From the NCBI GenBank assembly GCA_913045375.1, contig CAJWQE010000013.1:1-38374 (forward strand): 38,374 nucleotides of DNA. The letters are read 5' to 3'. This DNA comes from an uncultured Halieaceae bacterium. Its GTDB lineage: Bacteria; Pseudomonadota; Gammaproteobacteria; Pseudomonadales; Halieaceae. Below, one piece after another: positions 1 through 10,927 of this stretch (within the stretch, counting starts at the first letter, position 1; each line of letters opens with the position of its first letter). A model generated the notes under the pieces. That model was not told the DNA's origin. It saw only the letters and a program-made list of their open reading frames with translations, and made no database searches. Both the position numbers and the translations under genes were made by a program.

Positions 1-39
1 CGTAAATGAACTGCAAACAAACTTGATAGACGTCTTCAT
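1..39 (-). CDS. 5' end of an unidentified gene, cut by window edge
   Basis: Only the first 13 codons are visible, reading MKTSIKFVCSSFT from an ATG at 39-37. A good Shine-Dalgarno (GGAGA, minus strand at 51-47) lies 7 bases before the ATG, which is the main reason to call a start. The peptide is too short to assign to a family, and its beginning (Lys, then hydrophobic residues) is not diagnostic. It points away from glmS on the same strand, downstream of the recombinase-like remnant, and a 9-bp imperfect dyad sits 30 bases upstream. It could be an accessory gene or a chance start. Confidence 0.3.
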   Translation of the reverse strand, partial: MKTSIKFVCSSFT

Positions 40-68
40 GATGAGGTCTCCACTCAATTGTTGTCCGT

Positions 69-91
69 TGTTCGGTCTAATCGACCAAACA
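69..91. promoter_or_regulatory. Imperfect inverted repeat upstream of partial gene
   Basis: Arms TGTTCGGTC (69-77) and GACCAAACA (83-91) are inverted with one mismatch and separated by TAATC. The dyad lies 30 bases upstream of the minus-strand ATG at 39. It could be an operator or a leader hairpin. No regulator is identifiable and no clear promoter hexamers surround it. Confidence 0.3.
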
Positions 92-184
92 CCCAGGCCC
101 CGTCAGAGACTCTCAGACTCTCTCACACACCCCTTTTTCGAGGGTATGCGGTAGTTATCAATATCTACTCAAACGTCTCTGAAC

Positions 185-199
185 CCCTCTCAGAGAGGG
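185..199. repeat. Near-perfect dyad CCCTCTC-A-GAGAGGG
   Basis: Two 7-bp arms are exactly inverted around a single central A. The stretch is rich in CTCTC/GAGAG motifs, including an 8-bp tandem near-duplicate GACTCTCA/GACTCTCT at 108-123. The dyad lies 45 bases past the stop of the recombinase-like frame, so it could act as a weak terminator or a protein-binding site. No T-tract follows on either strand. Confidence 0.35.
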
Positions 200-244
200 A
201 TAGAGGGTCGTTCGAAGGGACTTTTGATAGAGGTTTGTTAGTGC

Positions 245-541
245 CTATTCACTTTTATCAAGTGGTTCGATATGAACATCACCGATAGTCACTTCCCTGT
301 GGCCTAACCGTTGTTGTCGTTTCTTCCACTTGTTGATCGTCACCCACACAAGTTCGTGATACCACTCCTTACCCGTTCGGGTTCGGATGTTGTGTGCGTT
401 CAAATAGTCCGCAATCTCCCTACTGTTGAGACCCTTCTCGTGTAATCCGATAAGGACGTCTCTCAGTTGATTGCGTTCAGGAGAGATGGTGTCGTAGGAA
501 AGTTCTTTCGTAAGAATATCGACTGAAAATACTATACGAAA
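245..541 (-). pseudogene. Truncated recombinase-domain-like HTH remnant
   Basis: This is an open frame of 98 codons on the minus strand ending at TAG 245-247. It has no ATG or GTG, and its only TTG is deep inside; upstream it stays open into the end of glmS until a TGA at 556-554. The translation contains GLNSREIADYLNAHNIRT followed by RTGKEW (about residues 37-60). This matches the 'G.s.reIA..LN..gi.T..GK.W' pattern of the Pfam Recombinase domain of large serine recombinases and of related small marine HTH proteins. A basic tail KWKKRQQR follows (71-78). Arginine codons include AGA/AGG in three of nine, unlike the neighbouring core genes. I infer a 5'-truncated remnant of an acquired element. 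A functional small protein using a rare start such as ATT cannot be excluded. Confidence 0.5.
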
Positions 542-542
542 A

Positions 543-581
543 TTATTCCACTGTCACTGACTTTGCCAGGTTGCGAGGCTT
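543..581 (-). other. attTn7-type target sequence (3' end of glmS)
   Basis: The last 12 codons of glmS, encoding PRNLAKSVTVE and stop, are the conserved segment recognised by TnsD in Tn7-like transposition. Insertion normally falls about 25 bases beyond the stop codon, here near 518-520. The protein-level motif is intact. The DNA immediately downstream looks foreign, but no Tn7-type end (TGTGGG...) was seen, so this marks a potential target and not a demonstrated insertion. Confidence 0.45.
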
Positions 582-2363
582 GTCCACATCGGTGCCTTTG
601 GCGACAGCCACATGATAAGACAACAACTGCAGTACCACCGTGTAAACAATCGGGCCCGCCAACTCTGAAACCGACGGCACATCGATAACAGTGACAGCCG
701 GTCCGCTTTCATAGTTCACGGCCTGGTCGGCAAACACGAACAGTTGACCACCACGTGCGCGAACTTCCTCGAGATTAGACTTCAATTTATCGAGTAGGTC
801 GTCTTTCGGAGCCACGGCCACGATCGGCATCTTGTCATCAACCAAGGCTAACGGGCCGTGTTTTAATTCGCCTGCTGGGTAAGCCTCGGCGTGGATATAG
901 GAGATTTCCTTCAGTTTCAGCGCGCCTTCCATAGCGATAGGGTGGTAAACGCCGCGGCCAAGAAACAGCGCATGATTACGCTGAATGAAGTGACTGGCCA
1001 ACGATTTAATCTTGGCATCCTGAGCAATCGTCGCTTCCACAGCCGCTGGAATTTCTGCGATGGCCTGCTTAACCAAGGACTCGTCCAACGCGTTCTTTGC
1101 TTGGCGTCGGGCTATGCAGGCCATGAACACCATCAGTGCTGCAAGCTGGGTGGTAAATGCCTTAGTCGAGGCCACACCAATTTCAGGACCCGCTTTGGTG
1201 AGGAAGACAAGATCGCTAGCGCGCACAATGGCGCTGTGATCGACATTGCAGATGGCCAACTTCGCGAGTGCGTAATCATCAGGCAGGTGTTTAATGGCCG
1301 CGAGCGTGTCGGCGGTCTCTCCCGACTGTGAAATTGTGACCACCAGGGTGCCGGGCAGGGCAACTGAGCGCCGGTATCGGAACTCAGAGGCAACCTCGAC
1401 TTGGCACGGCACGCCCGCAATCGCCTCAAGCCAATGTCGCGCAACAAGGCCCGCATGATAGCTGGTTCCGCAGGCAATAATCTGAACCGCCTGCACCTGG
1501 TCAAAAATGGCTGCAGCCTGATCACCGAACAATGAATCATCGAGTGCGTCAAAGGTTAATGTGTCTCGAAGTCGATCCGGCTGCTCGTAAATTTCTTTGA
1601 GCATGTAGTGCTCAAACTCACCTCTGTCGGTTTGAGTATCACCGCCTTTCAAGCGCGTTTTTTCGCGTGTGATCTGTGCGCCCGACTCATCAAAGATTTG
1701 AAAACCGCTCGGCTTCAAAACGGCAAAATCACCATCTTCGAGATACACAAAGGTGTCCGTGACTTGCCGAAGTGCTAGCGTATCCGAGCCCGCAAAGGTC
1801 TCACCAATACCCACACCCAGCACCAGGGGGCTGCCCTCGCGCGCAACGACGACCTCGTTTTCATGCTCAGTGTCTACAACCGCAATCGCATAAGCGCCCT
1901 CTAATTGGGCCACGGTTTCTCGAACCGCATCGAACAGCGAGGCACCCTGTTCTAGGCTGGTATTAATCAGGTGAACAATAACCTCGGTGTCGGTCTCTGA
2001 CCGAAACTCTATGCCCTGGGCGCGCAAGGCTTCGCGAAGACTGGCGTGGTTCTCAATGATGCCGTTGTGAACAAGCGCAACGCGATCACCCGAAATATGA
2101 GGATGCGCATTCGCAGAGGTCGGCTCGCCATGAGTCGCCCATCGGGTATGCGCGACACCGCGACAACCGACAATAGGATTGAGTGCATTAGCGTCTTCCA
2201 GCGCTTTCACTTTCCCCGAATATTTATGCAACTGGAGCGCATGGTCGTTATCGATCAACGCCATGCCCGCTGAGTCGTAACCTCGATACTCGAGCCTTCT
2301 CAAGCCCTCGAGCAAAATTTCGGAGACTTCTCGCTGAGCTGCCGCGGCTACTATTCCACACAT
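543..2363 (-). CDS. glmS: Glucosamine-6-phosphate synthase (isomerizing)
   Basis: GlmS makes glucosamine-6-phosphate from fructose-6-phosphate and glutamine, the first committed step to UDP-GlcNAc for peptidoglycan and LPS; it acts in the cytoplasm. The 606-residue protein starts MCGIV, so Cys2 becomes the N-terminal nucleophile of the class II glutamine amidotransferase domain (about 2-220). RRLEYRGYDSAG and HTRWATHG are typical of that domain. Two SIS sugar-isomerase domains follow (about 280-420 and 455-597), with SQSGETADT, GRGVYHPIAMEGALKLKEIS and the C-terminal KPRNLAKSVTVE. Length equals the family norm (E. coli 609). It begins 9 bases after glmU, so the two are probably co-transcribed. 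The Shine-Dalgarno is weak (AGG 11 bases upstream). Its 3' end is the attTn7-type site. Confidence 0.98.
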   Translation of the reverse strand: MCGIVAAAAQREVSEILLEGLRRLEYRGYDSAGMALIDNDHALQLHKYSGKVKALEDANALNPIVGCRGVAHTRWATHGEPTSANAHPHISGDRVALVHNGIIENHASLREALRAQGIEFRSETDTEVIVHLINTSLEQGASLFDAVRETVAQLEGAYAIAVVDTEHENEVVVAREGSPLVLGVGIGETFAGSDTLALRQVTDTFVYLEDGDFAVLKPSGFQIFDESGAQITREKTRLKGGDTQTDRGEFEHYMLKEIYEQPDRLRDTLTFDALDDSLFGDQAAAIFDQVQAVQIIACGTSYHAGLVARHWLEAIAGVPCQVEVASEFRYRRSVALPGTLVVTISQSGETADTLAAIKHLPDDYALAKLAICNVDHSAIVRASDLVFLTKAGPEIGVASTKAFTTQLAALMVFMACIARRQAKNALDESLVKQAIAEIPAAVEATIAQDAKIKSLASHFIQRNHALFLGRGVYHPIAMEGALKLKEISYIHAEAYPAGELKHGPLALVDDKMPIVAVAPKDDLLDKLKSNLEEVRARGGQLFVFADQAVNYESGPAVTVIDVPSVSELAGPIVYTVVLQLLSYHVAVAKGTDVDKPRNLAKSVTVE

Positions 2364-2372
2364 AACAAATAC

Positions 2373-3734
2373 CTATTGCTTGGGTTTTTCTGGGCGCTTC
2401 CACCCATCTATGTTGCGCTGCTTTGCTCGCCCAACAGCGAGCTGCGATTCACCGACTTTTGAGGTGACAGTAGAGCCCGCGGCAACGAAACCATCGTTCT
2501 CCACTGTAAGCGGTGCAACAAGCGTGCTGTTCGAGCCGATGAAAACATTGTCACCAAGCTCCGTGCGGTGCTTATTAGCCCCGTCGTAGTTACAGGTGAT
2601 CGTTCCGGCACCAATATTTGATCCTGAGCCCACGTTGGCATCGCCGACATAAGCCAAGTGGTTGGCTTTAGCACCAGCACCAAACGTACTGTTCTTCACT
2701 TCAACGAAATTACCGACCTTTGCCCCATCACCCAGATCAGCGCCAGGTCTCAAACGAGCATAAGGCCCGACCTGACAATGCGCTGCAACAGCCGCGCCTT
2801 CAATATGCGTAAACGCACGCACGATAGTGCCATCGCCGATAACACAGTCTTTGAGCACACAGTTGGCCTCTATCACCACATCATTACCTAGGCGAACCTC
2901 GCCTTCGATCAACACATTCGCATCGAGCACCACATCGGTACCACACACAAGGCTGCCACGAACATCCAAGCGACTCGCGTCCATGACATGTACACCTGCA
3001 GCCATCAGCTCATCGGCCTTCTGCCTTTGATGTGCTCGCTCTAGCGCCTCAAGTTGTGCACGATCGTTCACACCAGAAATTTCATTCGACTTATCGGTCA
3101 CCACGACACTCACCTTTTTCCCATCCCGCAGCGCAAGACTCAACACATCCGGTAAATAGAACTCACCTTGAGCGTTGTCATTCTTTACTTGGCCAAGCCA
3201 GGCGACTAACTCACTGCCACGAGCAGCAAGGACACCGGTATTGACCTCTGTCACCTCTAGCTCGTGAGGCAAACCATCTTTCTGCTCAACCACCCGAGCA
3301 AAACTACCATCCGTGCTTCGGATAACCCGACCGTAACCCGAGGGGTCTTCCACCGTTGCGGCTAACAGTGTCGGTTGCGTTTCAGCCGCAGAAACAACAT
3401 CCGCCAGAATACCAGCCGACAAAAGTGGAACATCACCAAACAAGACAAGAACCGTACTATCGGCATGGCAATAGGGGGCGGCCTGTAGCGCCGCGTGCCC
3501 GGTACCCAGCTGCTCAGACTGTACATAGATTTCAACATCAGGCGCTGCTACTGCATCGGACACCTGCGATGCGCCGTGACCTACAACGACATGGATGCGC
3601 TTTGCTCCGAGTTGGCGAGCCGTATCTAGCACGCATGCCACCATCGGTTTCCCACCAATCGGATGGAGTACCTTTGGTAATTCGGATTTCATGCGAGTGC
3701 CGCGACCTGCGGCAAGAACAATGACTTCGAGCAT
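2373..3734 (-). CDS. glmU: Bifunctional GlcNAc-1-P uridyltransferase / GlcN-1-P acetyltransferase
   Basis: GlmU catalyses the last two steps to UDP-GlcNAc: acetylation of glucosamine-1-phosphate and uridylyl transfer. The N-terminal nucleotidyltransferase domain (about 1-225) carries LAAGRGTRM near the start and VLFGDVPLL. The C-terminal left-handed beta-helix (about 250-453) shows hexapeptide repeats, with YVGDANVGSGSNIGAGTITC typical of the acetyl-CoA site. I place the start at the ATG at 3734 (MLEVIVLAAG, 453 residues; E. coli 456). The frame is open upstream to a TTG at 3785, but the extra 17 residues have no counterpart in the family. No strong Shine-Dalgarno is visible; AGGA lies about 22 bases upstream. 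It sits between atpC and glmS, as in many gammaproteobacteria. Confidence 0.96.
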   Translation of the reverse strand: MLEVIVLAAGRGTRMKSELPKVLHPIGGKPMVACVLDTARQLGAKRIHVVVGHGASQVSDAVAAPDVEIYVQSEQLGTGHAALQAAPYCHADSTVLVLFGDVPLLSAGILADVVSAAETQPTLLAATVEDPSGYGRVIRSTDGSFARVVEQKDGLPHELEVTEVNTGVLAARGSELVAWLGQVKNDNAQGEFYLPDVLSLALRDGKKVSVVVTDKSNEISGVNDRAQLEALERAHQRQKADELMAAGVHVMDASRLDVRGSLVCGTDVVLDANVLIEGEVRLGNDVVIEANCVLKDCVIGDGTIVRAFTHIEGAAVAAHCQVGPYARLRPGADLGDGAKVGNFVEVKNSTFGAGAKANHLAYVGDANVGSGSNIGAGTITCNYDGANKHRTELGDNVFIGSNSTLVAPLTVENDGFVAAGSTVTSKVGESQLAVGRAKQRNIDGWKRPEKPKQ

Positions 3735-3852
3735 TCGGACATCAATAGTGAACTGTCCTAAAAGCATCGCACAGCCATATGACAACTACTATGGCAAAAA
3801 TTCCAAAGAGTTTTGATCAGACAAAAACGACAACTCGCAGGGAGTGATCGAA

Positions 3853-3871
3853 GCGGGGTTTAACGCCCCGC
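3853..3871 (-). terminator. GC-rich hairpin over the atpC stop codon
   Basis: GCGGGG (3853-3858) and CCCCGC (3866-3871) form a 6-bp stem with a 7-base loop, and the atpC stop TAA lies in the loop. No U-tract follows directly on the minus strand; the nearest T-run (GTTTTTG) is about 20 bases further on. It may attenuate read-through from the atp operon into glmUS or stabilise the 3' end, but it is not a canonical rho-independent terminator. Confidence 0.35.
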
Positions 3872-4285
3872 GCGATTCTTGAGCTTTCTGAGGGTAGCCA
3901 ATTGGGCAGCCGCCTCGGCTAGCTGCGCGGATGCACGACCATAATCGAGCTCACTGCTCTGATTAGCGAGTGCTTCTTCTGCCGCTTTTCGGGCTTCTTC
4001 AGCAGCCACTTCATCGAGGTCATCACCTCGAACAGCAGTATTCGCAAGGATGGTGACGACATCGCCTTGCACTTCGAGGTAACCGCCAGAAACGTAATAG
4101 ACCTCTTCCTCACCCCCCTGGAGCACCACTCGAACGGAGCCTGGCGTGAGATCGGTCAGTAACGGAGTGTGCCCATAGGTCACACCCAGCTCACCATTAG
4201 AACCATTGGCAACCAACAGTTCCACGAGGCCTGAAAAGATTTGAGCTTCTGCGCTAACGATATCGCAGTGAATGGTCAGTGCCAT
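3860..4285 (-). CDS. atpC: F1F0 ATP synthase epsilon subunit
   Basis: Epsilon is part of the central rotor stalk of F1 and can inhibit ATP hydrolysis. The 141-residue protein (E. coli 139) has an N-terminal beta-sandwich with LGVTYGHTPLLTDLTPG (the conserved 'G.HaPlLt.l.pG' region). A C-terminal helical hairpin runs from about residue 88 (DDLDEVAAEEARKAAEEAL) to the end. A strong GGAGG precedes the ATG by 5 bases. It is the last gene of the atp operon, 12 bases after atpD. Confidence 0.97.
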   Translation of the reverse strand: MALTIHCDIVSAEAQIFSGLVELLVANGSNGELGVTYGHTPLLTDLTPGSVRVVLQGGEEEVYYVSGGYLEVQGDVVTILANTAVRGDDLDEVAAEEARKAAEEALANQSSELDYGRASAQLAEAAAQLATLRKLKNRAGR

Positions 4286-4297
4286 TGACGCCTCCGA

Positions 4298-5737
<1,440 letters not shown>

Positions 5738-5775
5738 TCAGCGTCGTCGTAATGCTAAAACTGCGCTTACCGCGC

Positions 5776-6639
5776 TTAACCAATAGCGGCCGCGCCGCCT
5801 ACAATCTCTGACAGCTCTTGGGTAATCGCTGCCTGTCGAGCCTTGTTGTAAACCAACTGAAGCTCATCGATAAGTTCACCTGCGTTCTCGCTCGCATTTT
5901 TCATAGCGATCATTCGAGCCGCCTGTTCACACGCACCATTCTCGACCACCGCCTGATACACTAACGACTCGATGTATCGAGTAAGAAGGCCATCCAGCAG
6001 TTCTCGAGCGTCAGGCTCGTAAATGTAATCCCAGTGATGCGAATACTGTTGCTGAGCGTCCGCTTCCAAGGGAAGTAACTGCTGAACAGTCGGTGCTTGC
6101 GTCATGGTGTTAACAAAGTCATTGCCCACCAAGTAAAGCTTGTCGATCTTGCCCTCAACATAGGCATCAAGCATGTGCTTTACCGCCCCGATGAGTTGCT
6201 CAACCGTAGGCTCTTCACCGATGTCTCGAACGCTGGCAACAACGTTGCCACCGACAGAGCCGAAGAAGGCCTGACCTTTACCGCCAATAAGACACAGATC
6301 AACGTCGTGCCCTGCGTCGGAGTGCTCCTTCATGGACTGAAGTGCGCGCTTGAACAGGTTGATGTTTAAACCACCACACAAACCTCGATCTGATGAGACG
6401 ATGATGTAGCCCACACGACGAATCGATCGCTGCTGCATGTAAGCATGACGATACTCTGCAGATGCATTAGCAATGTGGCCAATTACGGCGCGCATACGAC
6501 GAGCGTAGGGCTTGCCCACTTCCATACGATCTTGTGCGCGACGCATTTTGCTTGCCGCCACCATTTCCATCGCGCTAGTGATCTTCTGAGTACTTTGAAT
6601 ACTCGAGATCTTGGTGCGAATTTCTTTACCCGCTGCCAT
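5776..6639 (-). CDS. atpG: F1F0 ATP synthase gamma subunit
   Basis: Gamma is the rotating shaft that couples proton flow to the beta catalytic sites. The protein has 287 residues, the same length as E. coli AtpG. The N-terminal helix has the conserved [20 protein letters not shown] and [21 protein letters not shown] is in the central domain, and the C-terminal helix contains [20 protein letters not shown]. It starts 6 bases after the atpA stop, so it probably relies on translational coupling, as its own Shine-Dalgarno is poor. Confidence 0.98.
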   Translation of the reverse strand: MAAGKEIRTKISSIQSTQKITSAMEMVAASKMRRAQDRMEVGKPYARRMRAVIGHIANASAEYRHAYMQQRSIRRVGYIIVSSDRGLCGGLNINLFKRALQSMKEHSDAGHDVDLCLIGGKGQAFFGSVGGNVVASVRDIGEEPTVEQLIGAVKHMLDAYVEGKIDKLYLVGNDFVNTMTQAPTVQQLLPLEADAQQQYSHHWDYIYEPDARELLDGLLTRYIESLVYQAVVENGACEQAARMIAMKNASENAGELIDELQLVYNKARQAAITQELSEIVGGAAAIG

Positions 6640-6645
6640 CGCTAA

Positions 6646-8190
6646 TTACCAGGTTTGAGTTGAAACAAACGCATCGAGACCCGCCTTAAACGCAGCCTCT
6701 CGATCGTCGTTCCAATTACCGTCCGCAGCAATCTCTTGCATGAGTGCACCGTGCTCTGCATGCATGTAAGAAAGGAGCGCCGACTCAAAATCAGAAATCT
6801 TATCGACCTCAACTGCCTTCAAATAACCCTCGTTCGCGGCGTAAAGCAAAAGACCCATCTCGGCGACACTTTGAGGCGCGTACTGCTTCTGCTTCATTAG
6901 CTCGGTAACTCGCTCACCGTGCTCAAGCTGTGCCTTAGTCGCTTCATCGAGGTCCGATGCAAACTGGGAGAACGCTGCCAGCTCGCGGTACTGCGCGAGG
7001 GCTGTTCGGATACCACCAGAGAGTTTCTTGATGATCTTCGTCTGTGCAGCACCACCCACACGAGACACTGAAATACCAGCGTTCATAGCGGGTCGAATAC
7101 CGGCATTAAACATGTCAGCTTCAAGGAAAATCTGACCATCAGTAATCGAGATAACGTTTGTCGGTACAAACGCCGATACGTCACCCGCCTGAGTTTCAAT
7201 TACAGGCAATGCCGTCAGCGAACCTGTTTTTCCTTTTACCTCGCCGTTAGTGAATGCCTCGACGTAATCGGCATTAACACGTGCTGCACGCTCAAGAAGA
7301 CGAGAGTGGAGATAGAAAACGTCACCAGGGTAGGCTTCACGACCGGGTGGTCGACGTAGCAACAAGGAAATCTGACGATAGGCCACAGCCTGCTTCGACA
7401 AGTCATCATAAATGATGAGCGCATCTTCGCCACGATCGCGATAGTACTCACCCATGGTGCAACCCGCGAAAGGTGCTAGATACTGCATCGCTGCGGGGTC
7501 AGACGCGTTAGCAGCAACCACAATGGTGTGATCCATTGCGCCGTGCTCTTCTAGCTTGCGTACGACCGACGCAACTGAGGAGGCCTTCTGGCCAACAGCA
7601 ACATAAATACACTTAATGCCAGTGCCTTTCTGGTTGATGATGGCGTCGACTGCAATCGCTGTCTTACCCACCTGACGGTCACCAATGATCAGCTCTCGCT
7701 GTCCACGACCGATTGGCACCATGGCATCGATGGCTTTCAAGCCAATTTGAACCGGTTGATCAACGGACTGACGGGCGATAACCCCGGGAGCAATTTTCTC
7801 AAGGGCATCGGTCATGGTTGTCTCGATAGCGCCCTTGCCATCGATTGGGTTACCCAGCGCGTCAACAACGCGTCCTTGCAACTCTGGGCCCACTGGAACC
7901 TCAAGGATTCGACCAGTACAGCGGCAGGTTTGGCCCTCGGCCAGCTGCTTGTAGTCGCCCAGTACAACCGCGCCGACCGAGTCACGCTCAAGGTTAAGAG
8001 CCAGTCCAAAGACATTGCCCTCAAATTCAATCATCTCGCCGTATTGCACTTCGGTTAGACCGTGAATGCGGATGATGCCGTCCGTTACCGAGACGATAGT
8101 GCCTTCGTTTGTAGCCTGCGATGCCACATCAAGCTGCGATATACGCTGCTTGATGATGTCGCTGATTTCTGAAGGATTCAGTTGTTGCAT
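6646..8190 (-). CDS. atpA: F1F0 ATP synthase alpha subunit
   Basis: Alpha forms the non-catalytic nucleotide sites of the F1 hexamer. The start is set at the ATG at 8190 ([17 protein letters not shown], 514 residues; E. coli 513) because AGAGGAA lies 6 bases upstream. An in-frame start 18 bases earlier at 8208 would overlap atpH and adds residues not found in the family. The Walker A motif GDRQVGKT is at about 170-177, and [14 protein letters not shown] contains the arginine finger. Gap to atpH is 14 bases. Confidence 0.98.
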   Translation of the reverse strand: MQQLNPSEISDIIKQRISQLDVASQATNEGTIVSVTDGIIRIHGLTEVQYGEMIEFEGNVFGLALNLERDSVGAVVLGDYKQLAEGQTCRCTGRILEVPVGPELQGRVVDALGNPIDGKGAIETTMTDALEKIAPGVIARQSVDQPVQIGLKAIDAMVPIGRGQRELIIGDRQVGKTAIAVDAIINQKGTGIKCIYVAVGQKASSVASVVRKLEEHGAMDHTIVVAANASDPAAMQYLAPFAGCTMGEYYRDRGEDALIIYDDLSKQAVAYRQISLLLRRPPGREAYPGDVFYLHSRLLERAARVNADYVEAFTNGEVKGKTGSLTALPVIETQAGDVSAFVPTNVISITDGQIFLEADMFNAGIRPAMNAGISVSRVGGAAQTKIIKKLSGGIRTALAQYRELAAFSQFASDLDEATKAQLEHGERVTELMKQKQYAPQSVAEMGLLLYAANEGYLKAVEVDKISDFESALLSYMHAEHGALMQEIAADGNWNDDREAAFKAGLDAFVSTQTW

Positions 8191-8204
8191 GACCGGTTCC
8201 TCTG

Positions 8205-8741
8205 TCAAGATTTCAACGCAGTCGCAAGCTTGTGCAAGCGCCCACGAACTGAGCCGTCGATAACCATATCGCCGGCTCGAATAATGGCCCCCCCAATTAG
8301 GGAAGCATCTGTTTCAACAGTCATATCGACTGTTTTGCCTAACTTTGCTGTCAATGAGGCGGAGAGTTGCTCAATTGTCGCATCGGCTACATCAAAGGCG
8401 CTCGTTACCGTAACGTTTGCCGCCGCATCGAGCGCTGATCGCAACTCAGCGAACAACGTCGCGACCTCACTTGAGAGGCCGAGACGGTGGTTTTCAGCCA
8501 TCACTGAAACAAACTGCGCGACACCTGCTGGGATATCGTCTCCCAGCACAGTTGCAACAGTTGCTGCACGCTGGGATGCGGTCGTTGCAGGATCATCGAG
8601 CACCTTGGCCACTGATGGCTCTGCGACTACCGCGGCAACGGTGACCAACGCTTGGTGCCAGCTGTCCACAGCGCCGTTATCAACAGCGAACTGAAACGCC
8701 GCACGCGCGTAAGGTCTCGCCAGTGTGGTTGGCTCGATCAC
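8205..8741 (-). CDS. atpH: F1F0 ATP synthase delta subunit
   Basis: Delta joins the peripheral stalk (b subunits) to the top of F1. The protein has 178 residues (E. coli 177). It opens with the typical [12 protein letters not shown] and ends with the conserved [25 protein letters not shown]. The start is GTG at 8741, only 2 bases after the atpF stop; AGGAG inside the end of atpF serves as Shine-Dalgarno. This spacing suggests coupled translation of stalk subunits. Confidence 0.96.
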   Translation of the reverse strand: MIEPTTLARPYARAAFQFAVDNGAVDSWHQALVTVAAVVAEPSVAKVLDDPATTASQRAATVATVLGDDIPAGVAQFVSVMAENHRLGLSSEVATLFAELRSALDAAANVTVTSAFDVADATIEQLSASLTAKLGKTVDMTVETDASLIGGAIIRAGDMVIDGSVRGRLHKLATALKS

Positions 8742-8743
8742 GC

Positions 8744-9214
8744 CTACTGCTCCTTCACCAGCTGCTCAAGAAGGGCAGCGTGTTTATCAGCGTCGATTTC
8801 AGCTGCCAGCACTTTTTCAGCGCCCGCAATAGCCAGCGCACTGACTTGCGTTAAGAGCTGCTCTTTAGCCTGAGCTTTTTCGCGCTCCACTTCGGCAGAC
8901 GCGAGCTCTTTCACCCGATCCGCTTCTGCAACCGCAGCGACTTTTGCTTCATCGACAACCGTTGCTGCACGCTTATTAGCCGCTTCGACGATAGAGGCAG
9001 CTTCTTTCTTCGCCTCTGACAAGCGGTCAACCGCTTCTTTTTGCGCCAGCTCAAGATCGTGACTAGCACGGTCTGCTGCAGCCAGACCGTCGGCGATCTT
9101 TTGTTGACGCTCTTCCATAGCGGCTAGGATCGGTGGCCATACGTATCGCATGCAAAACGCGACAAACGCAATGAAGGCCAAGATCTGTCCGATAATGGTC
9201 AGATTAATGTTCAC
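8744..9214 (-). CDS. atpF: F1F0 ATP synthase b subunit
   Basis: Two copies of b form the peripheral stalk. The protein has 156 residues, as in E. coli. One N-terminal membrane segment (about 5-23, [20 protein letters not shown]) is followed by a long charged amphipathic helix (about 30-140) rich in Ala, Glu and Lys and containing [13 protein letters not shown]. It ends [23 protein letters not shown]. The start is GTG at 9214 with AGGAG 6 bases upstream. Confidence 0.97.
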   Translation of the reverse strand: MNINLTIIGQILAFIAFVAFCMRYVWPPILAAMEERQQKIADGLAAADRASHDLELAQKEAVDRLSEAKKEAASIVEAANKRAATVVDEAKVAAVAEADRVKELASAEVEREKAQAKEQLLTQVSALAIAGAEKVLAAEIDADKHAALLEQLVKEQ

Positions 9215-9268
9215 AGTACTCTCCTGTGGGTTTCAGCCCCGCCCGTCATGAGCGAGGAAACTAGGGTT

Positions 9269-9505
<237 letters not shown>

Positions 9506-9535
9506 CTATTGAGTCTTAGTATGGAAGTTCAGAAA

Positions 9536-10435
<900 letters not shown>

Positions 10436-10466
10436 TTAAACAATCGCCCTAGCGCGACGCTCTCCG

Positions 10467-10841
10467 TTAAACCACTTTGTCCTTCGCAGCCAGATAATAA
10501 AAAACCGGACTACTCACTAATACTGCTATCGCGCCCATGAAGATCGCTCCGGGCTGCGGGTCTGACGCTTTGGCGAACCAAAGACCAAACAACAGTGCGC
10601 TGAGACTAAATTTTGCTATCCCCAGTAAGGTTGGTGCTTGCGCACCAAACCGGCTGAACATGCTGGTCGCAAGCCATGCCTGGGGCAGTCCAATAATGGC
10701 CGCTCCTACCCACACCGCTAACGCTGCATCACCACCGAGAAAAAACCAAACACCAGCAGACAGTGCCGCTATCAAAACACTGGTAAATACCAGGGCTTTG
10801 ACGAAGTGGTGAGCCAGCATTGTTCGCGTGTACTCGGCCAC
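10467..10841 (-). CDS. atpI: ATP synthase protein I
   Basis: AtpI is a small membrane protein encoded first in atp operons; it is reported to help c-ring assembly or Mg2+ handling and is usually dispensable. The 124-residue protein has four hydrophobic segments, as expected, with VWVGAAIIGLPQAWLATSMFSRFG in the middle. The start is GTG at 10841, with GGGAG 7 bases upstream. Identification rests on position, size and topology more than on strong motifs. It is the first gene after the putative operon promoter. Confidence 0.88.
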   Translation of the reverse strand: MAEYTRTMLAHHFVKALVFTSVLIAALSAGVWFFLGGDAALAVWVGAAIIGLPQAWLATSMFSRFGAQAPTLLGIAKFSLSALLFGLWFAKASDPQPGAIFMGAIAVLVSSPVFYYLAAKDKVV

Positions 10842-10879
10842 TTAGCACTCCCACATTTTCGGGTTCTCAAGCGCGCGCA

Positions 10880-10908
10880 AGTCTATTCGAATTGCCTAAG
10901 CGCATCAA
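10880..10908 (-). promoter_or_regulatory. Putative sigma70 promoter of the atp operon
   Basis: On the minus strand, TTGATG (-35, 10908-10903) and TAGACT (-10, 10885-10880) are 17 bases apart, each matching four of six consensus positions. It lies in the 86-base gap between parB and atpI, and would give a leader of about 30 bases before the atpI GTG. The alternating GCGCGCGC at 10871-10878 falls just after the -10. Confidence 0.45.
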
Positions 10909-10927
10909 CAAAGCAAAATGCCAACTT

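Noticed and set aside
58..288. 76-codon plus-strand frame starting at TTG
   Set aside because: No ribosome site, low-complexity Ser/Arg-rich translation, overlaps the better minus-strand recombinase-like frame and no recognisable motif.
3735..3859. Promoter for glmUS in the atpC-glmU gap
   Set aside because: TTGTCA-like hexamers exist but no acceptable -10 lies 16-18 bases downstream; left uncalled.
8182..8694. 170-codon plus-strand frame
   Set aside because: Lies antisense to atpH, which is certain from family motifs; composition is Ser/Thr/Ala-rich as expected for a shadow frame.
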